Part shown: positions 25,540 through 37,190 of the stretch, piece after piece
Layout of the letters: every line of letters begins with the position of its first letter
Numbering within the stretch: the first letter of the stretch is position 1
Source of the DNA: Nothopassalora personata
Taxonomy: Eukaryota; Ascomycota; Dothideomycetes; Mycosphaerellales; Mycosphaerellaceae
DNA length: 64,000 bases
Reading direction: 5' to 3'
NCBI GenBank assembly: GCA_033816765.1
Contig: CM066292.1
Coordinates: forward strand, 1,116,001-1,180,000
The notes under the pieces: model-generated
Told to the model about the DNA's origin: nothing
What the model saw: only the letters and a program-made list of their open reading frames with translations
Databases searched by the model: none
Position numbers and translations under genes: made by a program

Positions 25540-25990
25540 ATGGAGTTGTGGCACTCTAAGCACGAGCATGGAATCTGCCTCGAACTAAGAGTGATTGTAG
25601 TAGAGCGACCATCTGCAAGAACAGCGAAGATACAAACTAGGGCACGTCCGCGGCAACGCTACGGACCCGAGAACGGGGAGAGAAAGGCCGCTGTAAGTTA
25701 TAAAGCTCGACTAGCCCACAATCGTTTTCACAAGCGTAATAACACCCTGTGCAAGAAGGCGCATGATTCGGTTACACTGTTTAAAGTACACGTGAATCTT
25801 GTGGTCTAGGCTCGGAGTCAATTCTATACCGAAACGTCGCATGAATACTAAGGGTAGCCGCCCTCTTAAGACTAGATCGTAAGCAAGCTTTGGGATACTG
25901 CTTGCAACCTGCTAATGAAGCGCGTAGGATCAGAGCTACCCGCCTCCGAAAAAGAGGACCGCCACCCGCATGTGTACAATTAGAGGCTCC
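25540..25990 (+). pseudogene. MADS-box-like (SRF-type) protein relic
   Basis: The plus-strand frame starting at 25540 reads into RFHKRNNTLCKKAHD, then a hydrophobic strand VHVNLVV, a TAG, then ARSQFYTETSHEY and, after further TAG/TAA codons, PPS-D-I. This matches the DNA-binding MADS fold in fungal proteins: KR..NTL.KKA.E, V.V.L, Y, then WPPS..QI. Every stop lies where CAG, CAA or TGG would be expected, so the damage is RIP-like. The family binds DNA as dimers in the nucleus. No intact start-to-stop gene remains. It lies 1.2 kb downstream of the DUF3435 relic on the same strand, which fits both belonging to one former mobile segment. Confidence 0.55.
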
Positions 25991-26574
25991 AGAGGCTAGG
26001 TGATGCCAAAGAATGAGAACGCGAAAAGCTTGCGCACAGCTTCAGTACTTTTGAGTAACGACGACACCAATATCGAGGAATATCCGAGACTTTAGGCTAG
26101 CTGAAAGCTGATTCGCATTCCTATTAGCTGGCACTACAAGTAGGTGTTCGAGCATGGGCACACTGTTACATAAAGGCTAGAGTGAGCGTACAATCAAGGC
26201 GACGAGCTTCGTTAAATGACAGTACCGGTTCCATAGGCAAAAAAACCGTGCGAACGGACGGATGGCAGACTTGCAACCCACCGTGTAAATGTTACTGTAA
26301 GCGGTAGAGAGGCTGGACCAAATGCGATGCCTTCGTTCTTGTAGGGACAGCAGGTCAGGTCGTGGCACGGCCCCACTACGAGCTCTCTCGAGATCCAAGA
26401 CGTTGCCATATTGGCTCGCCCGGAGAAAGTCATCTCATGACATGTGGCGTTGAATTTTCCAGAACACGAGGTTTACTCCTGCTGCTGATCTGTACAGTGC
26501 ATCATGTCCAAGGTGCTCCTTACATAGATGTTACGATGCCACCTGTGCCACGGTTTCGATGAGGCCACCTTGTC
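25991..26574. other. no confident gene
   Basis: Short overlapping frames on both strands with no motif. The plus-strand MADS-like frame fades out near 26050. Confidence 0.35.
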
Positions 26575-27009
26575 TCATTTATGTGTTGGAGTCCTTCTGC
26601 CTCTAGGCCTGACCTGTGCGCATGCACTGCTCCGCCTCTTCTTACGCCGGCCACATTCGATTACACCTTGAGACTCCGCCGCAGGCTGCTGGCTACTGCT
26701 TCGTGCGCAGCTTCTTCTCGTACGCCTTACTACAGATGCCATTCGACGCAGGTCTGGCGCCTTCGGCAACCGTGGCGTCGTGATGTTCGCAAATGTTTTC
26801 ATCCTATCAGCGATCCTACTGCTGCGACGGAGGCATTTGGGCACCTGCACGGGCCTGCTCGGAAAGCCGTTACCACCCCTCGAGTCCTGGCGTCTTCGTG
26901 TCCGCCGATGGCTCCGACTCGTTTCCAGCGAGCACGTCAGTCGGGAGTAGTCGGCGAGGTCGCTCCGCCTGCGCTTCGAAGGCCGTTCATCGTCGGTGGA
27001 GCTCTGCAT
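26575..27009 (-). CDS. hypothetical basic Arg/Ser-rich protein
   Basis: An ATG-initiated frame of 144 codons on the minus strand, uninterrupted. Its product is very basic, with a possible nuclear signal (PSKRRRSD near residue 11) and an RRSSRIADR-type motif midway. The opposite strand is open for 150 codons over the same bases, so coding status is uncertain. No family was recognised. Confidence 0.25.
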   Translation of the reverse strand: MQSSTDDERPSKRRRSDLADYSRLTCSLETSRSHRRTRRRQDSRGGNGFPSRPVQVPKCLRRSSRIADRMKTFANITTPRLPKAPDLRRMASVVRRTRRSCARSSSQQPAAESQGVIECGRRKKRRSSACAQVRPRGRRTPTHK

Positions 27010-28718
27010 ACGCTTGAGTGTTTCGCGACTTAATGGAAAGATCTGCTCACGTGTCCTGCTGGCAGCACGACTACGATCTTAGTCGCTTTCGCAGGGGTTC
27101 TGCTGAGCTATGAGTCTCTGCGATCGCTTCTTTCGTCGACGACACAGCTGCTGACGCAGATACCTCGGCAGTTTCGGCACACAGGCTCTCATCATCACAC
27201 CATGAAGGTGGGTGTTGCGGCTTGAGGAAGGGTCGGCAGTCGGGAGTCGAGGGAACGCACGGGGAGGCCCTACCATGCTTACCCCAAATACGTCACTGAC
27301 CTCGCCGTCACTAGACTCACCTGCTGCTAATGGCTCCTCGTAAGTGCTTTATTCTGCCTTCTATCCTTCTCTCCACACCTTTCTTAACAATGGACGATCT
27401 CGTTGCCTGCCTGTATCTAGTGGACGAAGCGAACGATGGATTCGCGAACCGCGCAGTAGGGAGCGCCGCCAACGGCTTACGGTTGCTTGCCGCAGAAGCA
27501 CATTCCACGATCCTCCTAAGCCGCAACAGCCGCGAGTCGACAGCGTCACTTGAATAAAGCGACACCACTACCACCAGGAGCCTCCATCACGGCAAAGGAC
27601 TGCAATTGACATTTATGCACGGACCTAACGTATCTTGCTCGCGAGGTCATTAGATACTGCGAATAACGATCACCGTCAAGTCCCAAATACACATGCGCAG
27701 TTGATATCTGGTCTTTGGCGTCATTATCCTCGAGTTCGACTACAATCTTCCTTATCCTGGTGCAGATCGAGGCCTACAATAGTGTCGGAGGATAGTCAAG
27801 CAGTTGAGCGACTAGAAACCCGATGATTTGGTTGATGTCTTGTCAAAAATGGTTACTATGGACGCTCAATGTCGGTGCTCAGCTGAAGAGTGTTTGGGAA
27901 GCACCTTATCGCCGGAGTGCCCGAGTGCAGAAGCAACACCACGGCTGGGCTCTTACTCACCGTTTTAGGCTGGCCTGGGAAACCCTACTGAGGAGCTTTC
28001 AAGCCGCAATCTAGACGGACTTCCAGACGGCCGCTCGCAAGAGAGATTGTTATCAACAGGAAACGGCTATGAGAATTGTCTCACTATAAACGCCTTCTCA
28101 CACGCGCTTTCCGCCCCGAATCTTTCAATTACAAGACTTCTCAAGGGCATACAAGGCAGCCATGTTGGTGACGGCCCCGGAAACTCTGATTCTCAAACAC
28201 TTGCCTTGATCGACGTCTTATGCCAGATGCTCGAGCGGCTGAAAGCGACAGATCTCACCCGTATGCCGACACTGCCACGCAACTGACAATAGTCACGGCA
28301 GTCGCTGAAGCCGGTCGTCTCACGCTTGCTACCTCTACTTCATCTGAGTTCGCAAGCTCGATTGCGGAATTGGCACAATATCTTGCCAGCATATTATAGC
28401 TGATGAGCATCGGCGGTATAAGCTCTCTCTAAGAAGACCGAGTACTAGAAGGAGCACGATGCATCGAGACTACTGAGAAATCGGTCAGTAATCCTGCCAG
28501 AAATCTACCCGAGACGGCGGCGAAGTCATCTAACTGCAACCATCCTGATCAGCGGACGGGGATGACTTGTGTGGCCGATTGGAAGAACGTACACTGGGCA
28601 CATCATCTCCGATCACGTCTACCCCACCACATTCCCGTATGCCCTGCTCGACGACATAAATGTTTCTGGCTGTGCACCTCCGGCGTCTGAGTCGTCTTCG
28701 AGTCGCTAATCGCCGAAC
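27010..28718. other. no confident gene
   Basis: Several overlapping 60-85 codon frames. A 75-codon plus-strand ORF at 27330-27557 and a 79-codon one at 28047-28286 have ATG starts but no motifs, and the first is also open on the opposite strand. I see no RNA gene or repeat. Confidence 0.35.
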
Positions 28719-29032
28719 CTATTGAGAGCTTTCCGATGAATCTTCGCCGGCAGCGTGGACCTGTGCGTGCGAGAAGACTCCGAGAGACAAGCCTGTGAAT
28801 ATGGTAAGTAGATTCCGCGTTCTTGATACTAACCTGCGTTCTGCTCTATTCGGTTCTCTACTGGACACTTCCAGCCTGAGGCTACTGTGGCCCGAATAGG
28901 GTTCTCAGTGGGTAACGACGTGTGCTTAAAGTACCCGCTGACCTCGCTCGTGGACGCGTCGACAAGGCTCACATGTACGTAGCAGGTCTGTTCCTCCGGA
29001 TGTTCCGAGGAGAGGTTACATGTAGTCTCCAC
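28719..29032 (-). CDS. small two-exon gene candidate, Cys-containing
   Basis: A minus-strand exon (29032 to 28834) reads ETTCNLSSEHPEEQTCYVHV, continues through SGYFKHTSLPTENPI and WKCPVENRIEQNA, then meets a GTTAGT donor. A 41-bp intron (28793-28833) with CTTAC and CACAG follows, and exon 2 (28792-28719) continues in frame (GLSLGVFSHAQVHAAGE) to a TAG. There is no ATG in frame between an upstream TAG and this exon, so the 5' end is either another exon or lost. Three cysteines and small size recall secreted proteins, but no signal peptide is visible. The function is unknown. Confidence 0.35.
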
Positions 29033-29039
29033 GAGTGTC

Positions 29040-32000
29040 TAATCACGCGAGCCCGGAGACTGTAACATAGCGTCCTAGCAGAGTATCCATGTAGACAGCC
29101 CTCTTTGATCGTAGCTAAGGCGCAGTATGACTGACTTATGAAGCTCAGCGGTCCAAGTATTGTATTAGTAGTACATGTGTTTCCCTGTTACGTCGGAGCG
29201 TAGGCTCCTTCGCCCTTAATTATCATCGTAAGGATGAAAGTCTGCTGCTGGCAATCCACACACTTATTGTGTACCGTTATGTCGTAGGTTAGCGCCGATG
29301 AAGGTCTCTTAGTATAGAGCGTAGAAGCGAGGCCGACCTTGCTAGTAATGGAAGGGCCGCGCGGGTTGGTAAAGGAGGCATCTAATGCTCATTGCCCACA
29401 AGGGACACGTTGGCAATGCAATGGAGAGCAACACAGCATCGGACTATTAAGCAGCCGCGTAGTGGGAGCATTTCAACGAAAGGTGAGTTTTGGCGTCTAA
29501 GAGGAGCCTCGTACGAATGCTAAGGACTGAAGACGATCACAAACCAACTCGGCATTTCATTATCAACACAGGTTTTTGATGGCGACTCGGTACCACAGCA
29601 GATGATAGAGTTCAGTGAACGCATATATCAGCGGCAAGGTCGACCGCTGTAACGATGGAAAGAAGGACTTCCTTCTAAGAAAGAAGAGGCACTCAGGCTT
29701 GTGAATGCTCACTTGGATCAAGGAATGGCGGAGGCGAGCATGCGACTGCTTGATTGGCGGATGCCGAAGGTTATGCGCAGACGCAACCCGCTACGTAAGA
29801 AAATCACTCTCTTTCTTATGGACGTGGTCGCTGACCATCGTTACAGGCCTCAATCAGCGCTTAGCGGCAACCTTGGGGGATCGTAGTGCTTAAGCGGTCA
29901 ATATGGCCGCCTAGTTGGAGACATCGCATTAGTACTGATGCATAAAGTGGTACTAAGTTCGGTCAAGAGATTTCCCGAATCGTGTAGTCAACAATCTTCG
30001 TTGCTTAGCTTCTTTCTTCGATACACTAGTACGAAGATGTCTTTTCAGCTCATTGGAGCCTTCTACTGTGGTTGCAATAGCACCACAATCGCTATGAAAA
30101 GCTCTATACAAATATTGTGTCGCTCGCGACTACTATCATTTGGGCCGTACTCTTCGCTGACTGTACAGCAGCAATACAATCATCGTCCTGTATCAGTCGG
30201 CATCTTGGACAGCTGGAATCACTTTCACGAGATTATCATCGAGCGCTCTGCTCTACCGCTCGCAAATAAGCTACGCTTCGAGAACGCCTCTGAAAATGTT
30301 CCATCCGTCAAGCTCGGACTAGCGCAAAAGAACTATGGCCAACCGTCATACAAATCAAGGAGAGCCAATATGCGAGCATTCTCGGCGTACGGCAAGGAGA
30401 AAATTATGTAGACATTGCAATCACGATAGAGGGAAATCTTTTGGGCCTGCTCTTGGTACACGATGCATAAACCAAAAAGTCCACGGCGATTAGATTCACT
30501 GTAATAGCAGCGGTAGATAATAAGCGTCTCAAGTAAGTGGCATTGTGTCGTACAAAATCATTGAAACGCAACCATATACTCAAAAGGTAGCTTCATCCCC
30601 CCAACTGCACTACAATGGCTACGCTCTGTACCGAGACGCAGCTTGTCGACTATTCCTGCCTCACTTCTTATCGCTCGTCTCGCTATCTGTCTTCTGCACA
30701 TTGGCTGGCGTATCGGTGCTCAATCTAGATATCTTTAGTATGCGCCCAACATTTCTCTGCTCTTGGCTGGCATCTTTTCTGCTGGTTGGTCCTCCCGTTC
30801 ACCGCCGCAATCTGGATATATTTCTTCACATCACGGCTCGCACGACGTTGGCAGATTATACGGAGCATGGCTGCTATTGCTGTGTTTTGAGGCATCGAGA
30901 CTGTAAGTAGAGAAGCACTCTCTGTGATGGTCCAGCCGAAGAGGTAATAGGCTTCCTCGTCTATATGCTCCATAACACAGGATGTTTGGGTACAGCTTTG
31001 CCAGGCCGGTCGTTATACAGAGGCCGGGTTCCATCGAATAGGAGGATGACGCTGAATAGAGCCAATGGCTGGTGAACTAGCATGCTACTGGATTGTGCTT
31101 CCGGACCTTACAAGTTCGATCATCTTACTGGTCGTAATCGGCACGCTAGATACTGGGACAGCTCAAAGTGCATGGTCAGATATTCAGCCGTTTTCTGATG
31201 GCCACAAGACTTCGTTGGCCTTCTATGATTAGTGGCACGGTATATGCTTCGTGACGAGGAATGCCTATGTGGGCTGCCCTTGGGTCGAAAATGCAACCGT
31301 TCCTCTACGTATTCAACTTTCTTAATGCTGTTGGACTGATCGACGATGGTTGCCAATCGCTCGTACATTTGATCTCATGACGCTAGAGCTGATCGACATG
31401 AGTCCAGACTAAAGCAGACAAGATGTTCCTCTTGCACATTGCTTTGGAAGCACAGCCCTCTTATCGTAAGCCATGTAGCAAACAGCTGGCAGACGCCCAC
31501 GATTGCTTCGTTCAGAAAGCTGACATCATGGAATCGGGGAGTGTCGTTGTCAGCTAGGATCGGGGCGGGGAGAAGTCCTGTTCTTGGGTTATTGCAAGGA
31601 CCTCGCAGCCACAGGACACCATGCAGTGGAACCGAATCGACGTACCTTCCTAGCCAGTTTCTGTTCCTTACCACCTTATTGCGGATGCTTCTCATTGAAG
31701 ACACGTTTTTCTTGATCTCTTAGTGATCAAAACCTACGCAGCTAGAGATCCAATGGTTTGAAGGAGAACACGATCTAGCGGAGGTTTACCGCCGCTTGAG
31801 TGAGATGATCAAGAGACTGGATGCCGATGCAAGACGTATTCAGATGGGGAAAGACTTGTCCACCATGATCTGTTGCCAGCGTCAAGAACGACAGGCTATT
31901 ACGCTATGCAATATTCCGCGCCATGCTGGGCCGCATAGCCGCGGTATCACCGTCCTGCCAAGCCCCATAGTATCTTGCTGTAGAACCCGGGAATCCAGTA

Positions 32001-32437
32001 CTTTATCATCGCTATATCGTCGTGTCGTCGTTATATCGTTACTGTCGCCAGTCCCAGGTGTTGTTGGCGTTATCTATGCCTGCTAGGTTGCCGCAATGGC
32101 AGCAGAACGAGATCCAACGACTATTCGCTCAAGAGCTTGGAGTGTGTTATCATAAGGCTTTGGACGAGGTGGCTGTCGAACGCGTTTGGCTGGTCTCGAA
32201 GATGGCCCAGCAGTGCTGCTACGACGCTTGGAGCCTGCCGCCATGTGAGGCAAACAACACCTGGGACTGGCGACGACGAGGTTATATCAACGACACGATA
32301 ATATTCATGAGATTGGGACAGAATATCGCTATTCCCAGGTTCTACGCGTGTTTACTATGAGGAACGCGGGACGGCTAATCCACGGACCCACCCCCGGCAG
32401 CATGGCGCGGAATATTGCATAGCATAGTATAGCTTAG
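29040..32437. other. patchy open frames, no confident gene
   Basis: Several ATG-started frames are present: 29938-30411 (+, 157 codons), 30545-30910 (+, 121 codons, hydrophobic middle), 31375-31704 (-, 109 codons) and 32022-32360 (+, 112 codons, including LPQWQQNEIQRLFAQELG). None has recognisable domains and neighbouring frames compete. Some are probably exons of decayed genes. Confidence 0.35.
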
Positions 32438-32674
32438 GACCACTGGTACACTCGCAAAGATCTGCCTTATGGACGACAGAGGGAGATCACCTTTCACGAG
32501 CACAGCCTCGAAGACAAGGCGCTGCTCCAGCGGCATCAGCACGAGCACCGCCTTTTTCGATCGAGGGCAGACCGAAAGCTGCTGCGGCAGGTACAACGGG
32601 AAAGGGCTAAGGTGAACGATGCGCTGACGAAGGAGGGGACGAAACAATTACTTGCTTCACGATGCGCCAGGTAG
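32438..32674 (+). CDS. charged protein fragment, possibly a last exon
   Basis: An open frame of 79 codons to TAG, preceded directly by a TTAG that could be a splice acceptor. The product is strongly charged and helical (RKDLPYGRQREITFHEHSLE, then QVQRERAKVNDALTKEG). It has no start codon of its own and no recognised family. It may be the 3' exon of a gene whose upstream part includes 32022-32360. Confidence 0.3.
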   Translation, partial: DHWYTRKDLPYGRQREITFHEHSLEDKALLQRHQHEHRLFRSRADRKLLRQVQRERAKVNDALTKEGTKQLLASRCAR

Positions 32675-33098
32675 ATCACGGTGCCCTCAGACCCCAACAC
32701 CAGGCTGATCATGTATGTATACAGAATCTTATAATGGCCCCGAATTGGCAGTCGTGGGAGCTGGCGCTACGAAGGGTGTTACAGAAGGCGGTCTCAAGCT
32801 TCATTATCTGGCGTCGTCAGGAGCGACGTTGGCTGACGGCGCAGTCACGACACGGTCCAGACGCTGCAGCAGTAATGCTTGGCAGTCGCATGTGAATGTT
32901 CTTGCATCTCCTTAGCGAACGAGATAACGCGCGGTCGATACATTGTTCTGATTGGTCGGCAAAGCGCCGCGGCCGAGGATGTGGGGTCGCGTCCGTCATC
33001 CCAGCAGCCAACACCTCACGCTTGCGCCCAGCGCCTACCTTTGAACATAAGAACAGTACGTTCCCCGCCTACGATCATCTTCTTCTTCTTTCTTCGGC

Positions 33099-34544
33099 AT
33101 GAATCGTCAGACGGCGACCGTGACAGGCAAGCGAAAGCGCGGCTTTGAAGACGAAGGAGGAACAAGATCGCGCCCGCGCCCGCGCCCGCGCCAGCGTTCG
33201 CGTCCAACCCCTACCAGACTACCCATTCCACGAGCCGTTAAGAGCGCGAAGTCACTTTCCGCTGCATCTGTTGAGCGCTTGTCGAGAGACGGCGTGAGTG
33301 CAACGCAGCGTACAGCGGAGTGGATTGGCTTGGATATTACAGCTGTAAGCCCTTCGATCACCTGATAGCGGAAAGTGCTGACACGGTTCAAGCTACCTAG
33401 GATGGCGTCTCAGACTTCGGGCGACAATCGCAGCTCCCGAAGCTCCGGAATAGACCGAGCGAGCTCGGCAACATCTTTCACTTCGTCAAACAGTAAGATC
33501 AGTGTCTACGAAGCCGACCTCGCGCGTCAACTTCTGGAATACAACAACTACTATGGACCTGGCACCGACGTTAGGCCAGATAACGAGGCAGAGATTCGAG
33601 CTCGTCTCAGCCAACCGCGCCGCTCGCTGTCACCTTCTCGCTACTCCGACTCCAAATTCCGCGATTTCGAGCAAGTCAACGCCGACTGCAAGAACGAAGA
33701 CGAGGTTGTATCTCGCGTAATCACACCATACTTCACCGATTACTTTAGGTCTCGCCAGGGGTATGGACGCGACACATATGCGCAAAATACGCAGATGAAG
33801 AACCTGAAGCCATTGTGCAACAAGGGGACTTCGGAGATGAAGGACCTAAAACCCGACTTCTGCCGCGGTGTCGCTCCCAATGATGTCGACCAGGAGCTTC
33901 TCAGAGGTAACCTGAGGGGAAGCATTCAAGGCAAAAGAGGTGGACCTGTGGCTGTGAACGACTTCCTTGATGTCAAAGGTCCGGATGGCTCGAACAAAGT
34001 TCTGGAGGTTCAGGCCACGCAGAACGGCGCTGCTGGGGCTCGTGCAATGCACCACCTACGTGCATATGGGCTACCTGACGGTACCAGGGCAGATGGTATC
34101 GCTCGATCTTTCAGTATGACGTATAACGGTGGTACTCTTGTGCCGTACGTTAGCCATGTTCACCCACCTATCGATACCGGCGGGGAGGAGACGACGTACA
34201 CCACCCGTGTTGGAGGCGAGTACATGCTAGGTTCGCCCGGACAATTTCGCGCCGGCTTGACTCTGTATCGAAATGCAACCGAAGAAGCATACAGATACAG
34301 GCGGGACTTCGTTGAAGAAGCTAATGCTCGCGCTCGCCTCATCCGCAACGAAGCGAGGCAAACACCTTTGAGTTCTGTCGGCCGCCATCCAGGGCATAGC
34401 AATGCGATCGACTGTAATCGTCGATCGATCTCGGATGTGGATCAGCACCATACCCAAGGCGGCTCCACCGCGAAACGAGTTCAGCTAACAAAGGATCAAA
34501 CCGGCTCGGACACAATACCTGGCGCTCAGTCCGATAGACCATAG
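33099..34544 (+). CDS. nuclear PD-(D/E)XK-nuclease-like fungal protein
   Basis: Two exons: 33099-33344 and 33393-34544, with a 48-bp intron (GTAAGC donor, CTGAC branch, CAAG acceptor); the product is 465 residues. The N-terminus has a nuclear-signal-like KRKRGFEDE and an Arg-Pro run from a CGCGCC repeat. A Ser-rich stretch follows. The C-terminal domain carries KPDF, then FLDVKGPDG about 35 residues on, then QNGAAGARAMHHLRAYG. This order (PD, then DxK, then an Ala-rich helix with Gln) resembles the PD-(D/E)XK-like domain of fungal DUF7924-type proteins. Catalysis is inferred, not shown. The frame is uninterrupted, with a TAG stop and no RIP. ATG 33099 is the best start, because the frame of exon 2 alone begins with GTG. 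Confidence 0.65.
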
Positions 34545-34549
34545 TCATT

Positions 34550-35221
34550 TGCTGTCACTGGTGCGCTTCCCCGTCTGAATCTCAGTCGAGCAGATCGAGC
34601 AATATTGTGCCTGTTACGCCAATCGAGCCATAATACCCGATTGGTATTTTTGTTGACATACTGCGCAATGTCATGAATTGCCATGCCGCCACAGAGGTAA
34701 TGAACACATGCATTGCACACGATACCGGCGCCATTCGATTTGGTGATATGAATCTTTCCCACCGCTTTCACAGCTCACGGCTACTGCAAGGAAAGGCGTG
34801 TCCTCAGGAGTCGGAGTCTAGTACAGAAGCGTCCCGAAGTACGCCTTTGGCAGCCGAGTACCATCTGTGCTGATGCTCCGGAATCGCGATGACGCGGCCC
34901 AGGCGCCTTCTGCGGATCTGTTGGCGCTTTGATGAGAAGAAACATAGAGACTGTGCTCTGAAGCCCACGTGTGAAAGCGTGGGCGGCCTGTTCTTATCAC
35001 GAGTATTATGTAGGAGACAGCGAAGGCGGAGTACGAACATTGGCGACAAAGTGTAGTATGATTAGTGGCTTGGTATTGGACAGTCGTGGTCCCACAATAT
35101 GCTTTGACGCTAATAATGCGACTCAACCTAAGCATTGTCAGCCAATGGTAAGTCCCACCAGTCTTTCGCGCTTCAACAGCGCCAACGTTCATTTCAAGCA
35201 TCATAAGCACTTGAGATATTT
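34550..35221. other. no confident gene
   Basis: Overlapping 66-130 codon frames on both strands without motifs. A minus-strand one (RQQIRRRRLGRVIAIPEHQ, near 34860-34930) looks protein-like but has no supported structure. Confidence 0.3.
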
Positions 35222-35730
35222 ATGTCGGCCGAAGCATACCAATGTCGACCCTGCGCGATAAGGCGTCAGACATGCGATGGGACTCTGGAGGAGTGCGCTC
35301 GTAACACCGGTTGGCGCACTGGATATTGAACGCCTTGCGATTACTGTTCAGGATTTCGACGAAGAATTTATGATGGCACGAGAGATGGATGTCGAGGAAA
35401 GAAAGTGCAGTACAGCCAACACAACGGTCGCGGGATGCTTTCATTCACTTGCTTGCAATTATCAAGGTGCAAAGGGCACCAGCTGCAGCGCAAGCTTCCA
35501 AGATTCGAAGACCTTAGGGGCGCCATCGGATACAAATTCATGGTACAGGCATGAAGTGCCAACTCTGCGGGTACACAAGCTTTAGCAGCCGCGCCATTAC
35601 GAAGCACCTTCGCAACGACCGCGTCAATCGAGCTATGATGTCGCCAGGAGAAGCGCTGGCGGATTTGGTCCAGAACGAGTTCCCAGACAGTGCGCTAAAG
35701 ACTTTGCCAGTCCCTCCACACCTCGACTAG
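35222..35730 (+). pseudogene. zinc-finger-like protein relic
   Basis: At 35222 a short frame reads MSAEAYQCRPCAIRRQTCDG, resembling the start of a fungal Cys-rich DNA-binding motif, before frameshifting. At 35551-35730 a 60-codon ORF reads MKCQLCGYTSFSSRAITKHL, a C2H-type finger, and then GEALADLVQNEFPDSALK to TAG. Between them the frame of the second part stays open except for one TAG near 35518. The pieces may be one gene with introns or two fragments. The family is not certain. Confidence 0.35.
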
Positions 35731-36480
35731 CACTGGGCATCTGCGCCAAACAATGGATTACAAACCATTAGGGTCAATCCACAGACTTCTTAACTATCTG
35801 TATACGCGTCTGGACCCCGGGCGAATGAGACGACGCAGCAAATACTCGCACGATCACATAAACGTCATTCCGGTGAGATGAAATGGCGGAGGATCTAGTG
35901 CTGGATGCGAGAGGCCGTCTGGCCGTGCAGACCAATCATCCTGTACCATAGCCAGCCGCGAGACTATTTTCCGCGTCCCGACTGTACCACCTTGGCGTGC
36001 AGCTTCATGCCGCGTCAGAGGAAGTGCAGATGTGGCTTTCGCTAGGATAGGGTGAGGGCAGTAGGTGCAACGTACTCTTTTGGCGTATCAATCCCATCAA
36101 CCGTACCGCCACCGTTCGCAGATTGAGGTGCTGGGGATCAGCGAGCGGCACACACCCATCTTAACAAACACAGACTCCTGCTCATCTCCGCGGATAGCCT
36201 TCCGCTGGTGGGAAAACCTGGTGCGTCGGCTGGCACTTCGCGCAGGATACTGATCGGACTAGCCTGCACCACGTTCCTCCTTGATTGAAGCCTGCAGCTC
36301 GGACTGGGCCACTTGGTCAGAGAAAAGTGATTCCACCTACGTGGCATCCCTGCTCTAACGCTGCGAGAAGTCCAGCCGGCTTGTGAGAGTAAGGAGCCGT
36401 CTCGCGAGAAGGTGTATCAAATATCTCTTTCCTTGAGGTCGAAGAGTGGACAACAAGATTACTGCATCCTATATAGTTTC
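35731..36480. other. no confident gene
   Basis: A plus-strand 62-codon frame at 36065-36253 (RIAFRWWENLVRRLALRAGY) could be part of a decayed gene continuing to 36480, but stops of several kinds interrupt it. Confidence 0.3.
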
Positions 36481-37190
36481 ATGGCGGAGTAGACTGGTAT
36501 GGGGATTCGATTAGGGCCTACTGTTTCTAAGACTAATACAATGCAGGAACCTCAGGGGCTGATCAGCACCTTACTCCTTTATGCGCCGAGTCGGTATCTC
36601 AACAGATCTGCGACTTATTCTATGCCCATTCCGAGGCCGAAACATTGCGGAACCTGAGGGCGTTGATAGCCGCACCGGCAGGCAGGTTGCGAGAACTTCT
36701 CTAGTTCGAAGCCGATGCTCCACCGGATGAGGATGTGATGTGGTTGATACTGGATCATATGTGTGAAGAAGAGTCTTTGCGCAGAACAAGTCGCTACAGC
36801 TTGACGGAGGGAGTTTCTACGACTAGCACATAGAGAAAGCTAGAACCGGATGCGTCTCGATGTCGCCGATTGTTCCTTGTGACGAAATGTCACTCCGTAC
36901 CAACCAACTAGCAAGATCCCACGTCATTGCAGAACGCAGTCGAAGAATACTCTCTGTCCAGTCGCCTTTTTTGAAGCCAAATCATAGCCTTCAGACACCG
37001 TGTTCCCTATCTCCAGAGTTGCCGCAGTCAAAATCTCTGTAGCAGAAGCAGATATTTGCTTAGCAGCGTAGAAACCGGTCGCCAGGTCGCTCGCTTGCAT
37101 TTCCGAATGAACGATGAAGTAGGGGATCTGCCGCTCTCGCCGAAGCTGGTCCAACCCCTCAATCAGTACGCAAATTGTGCCCCATCGTCG
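36481..37190 (+). pseudogene. spliced gene of unknown function, RIP nonsense
   Basis: An ATG at 36481 begins a 16-nt first exon (MAE, TAG for Gln, T). A 50-bp intron follows (36497-36546: GTATGG donor, ACTAAT branch, TGCAG acceptor). Exon 2 continues in frame: QHLTPLCAESVSQQICDLFY, AHSEAETLRNLRALIAAPAG, then APPDEDVMWLILDHMCEEE and a long tail to about 37190. The internal stops are TAG at Gln-like positions plus two TGA. The intact splice signals and the single frame argue that this was a real gene. No domain was recognised. Confidence 0.5.

Noticed and set aside
26581..27033. 150-codon plus-strand ORF
   Set aside because: It mirrors the minus-strand ORF, and its composition (Pro/Ala/Arg/Cys) is typical of a shadow frame.
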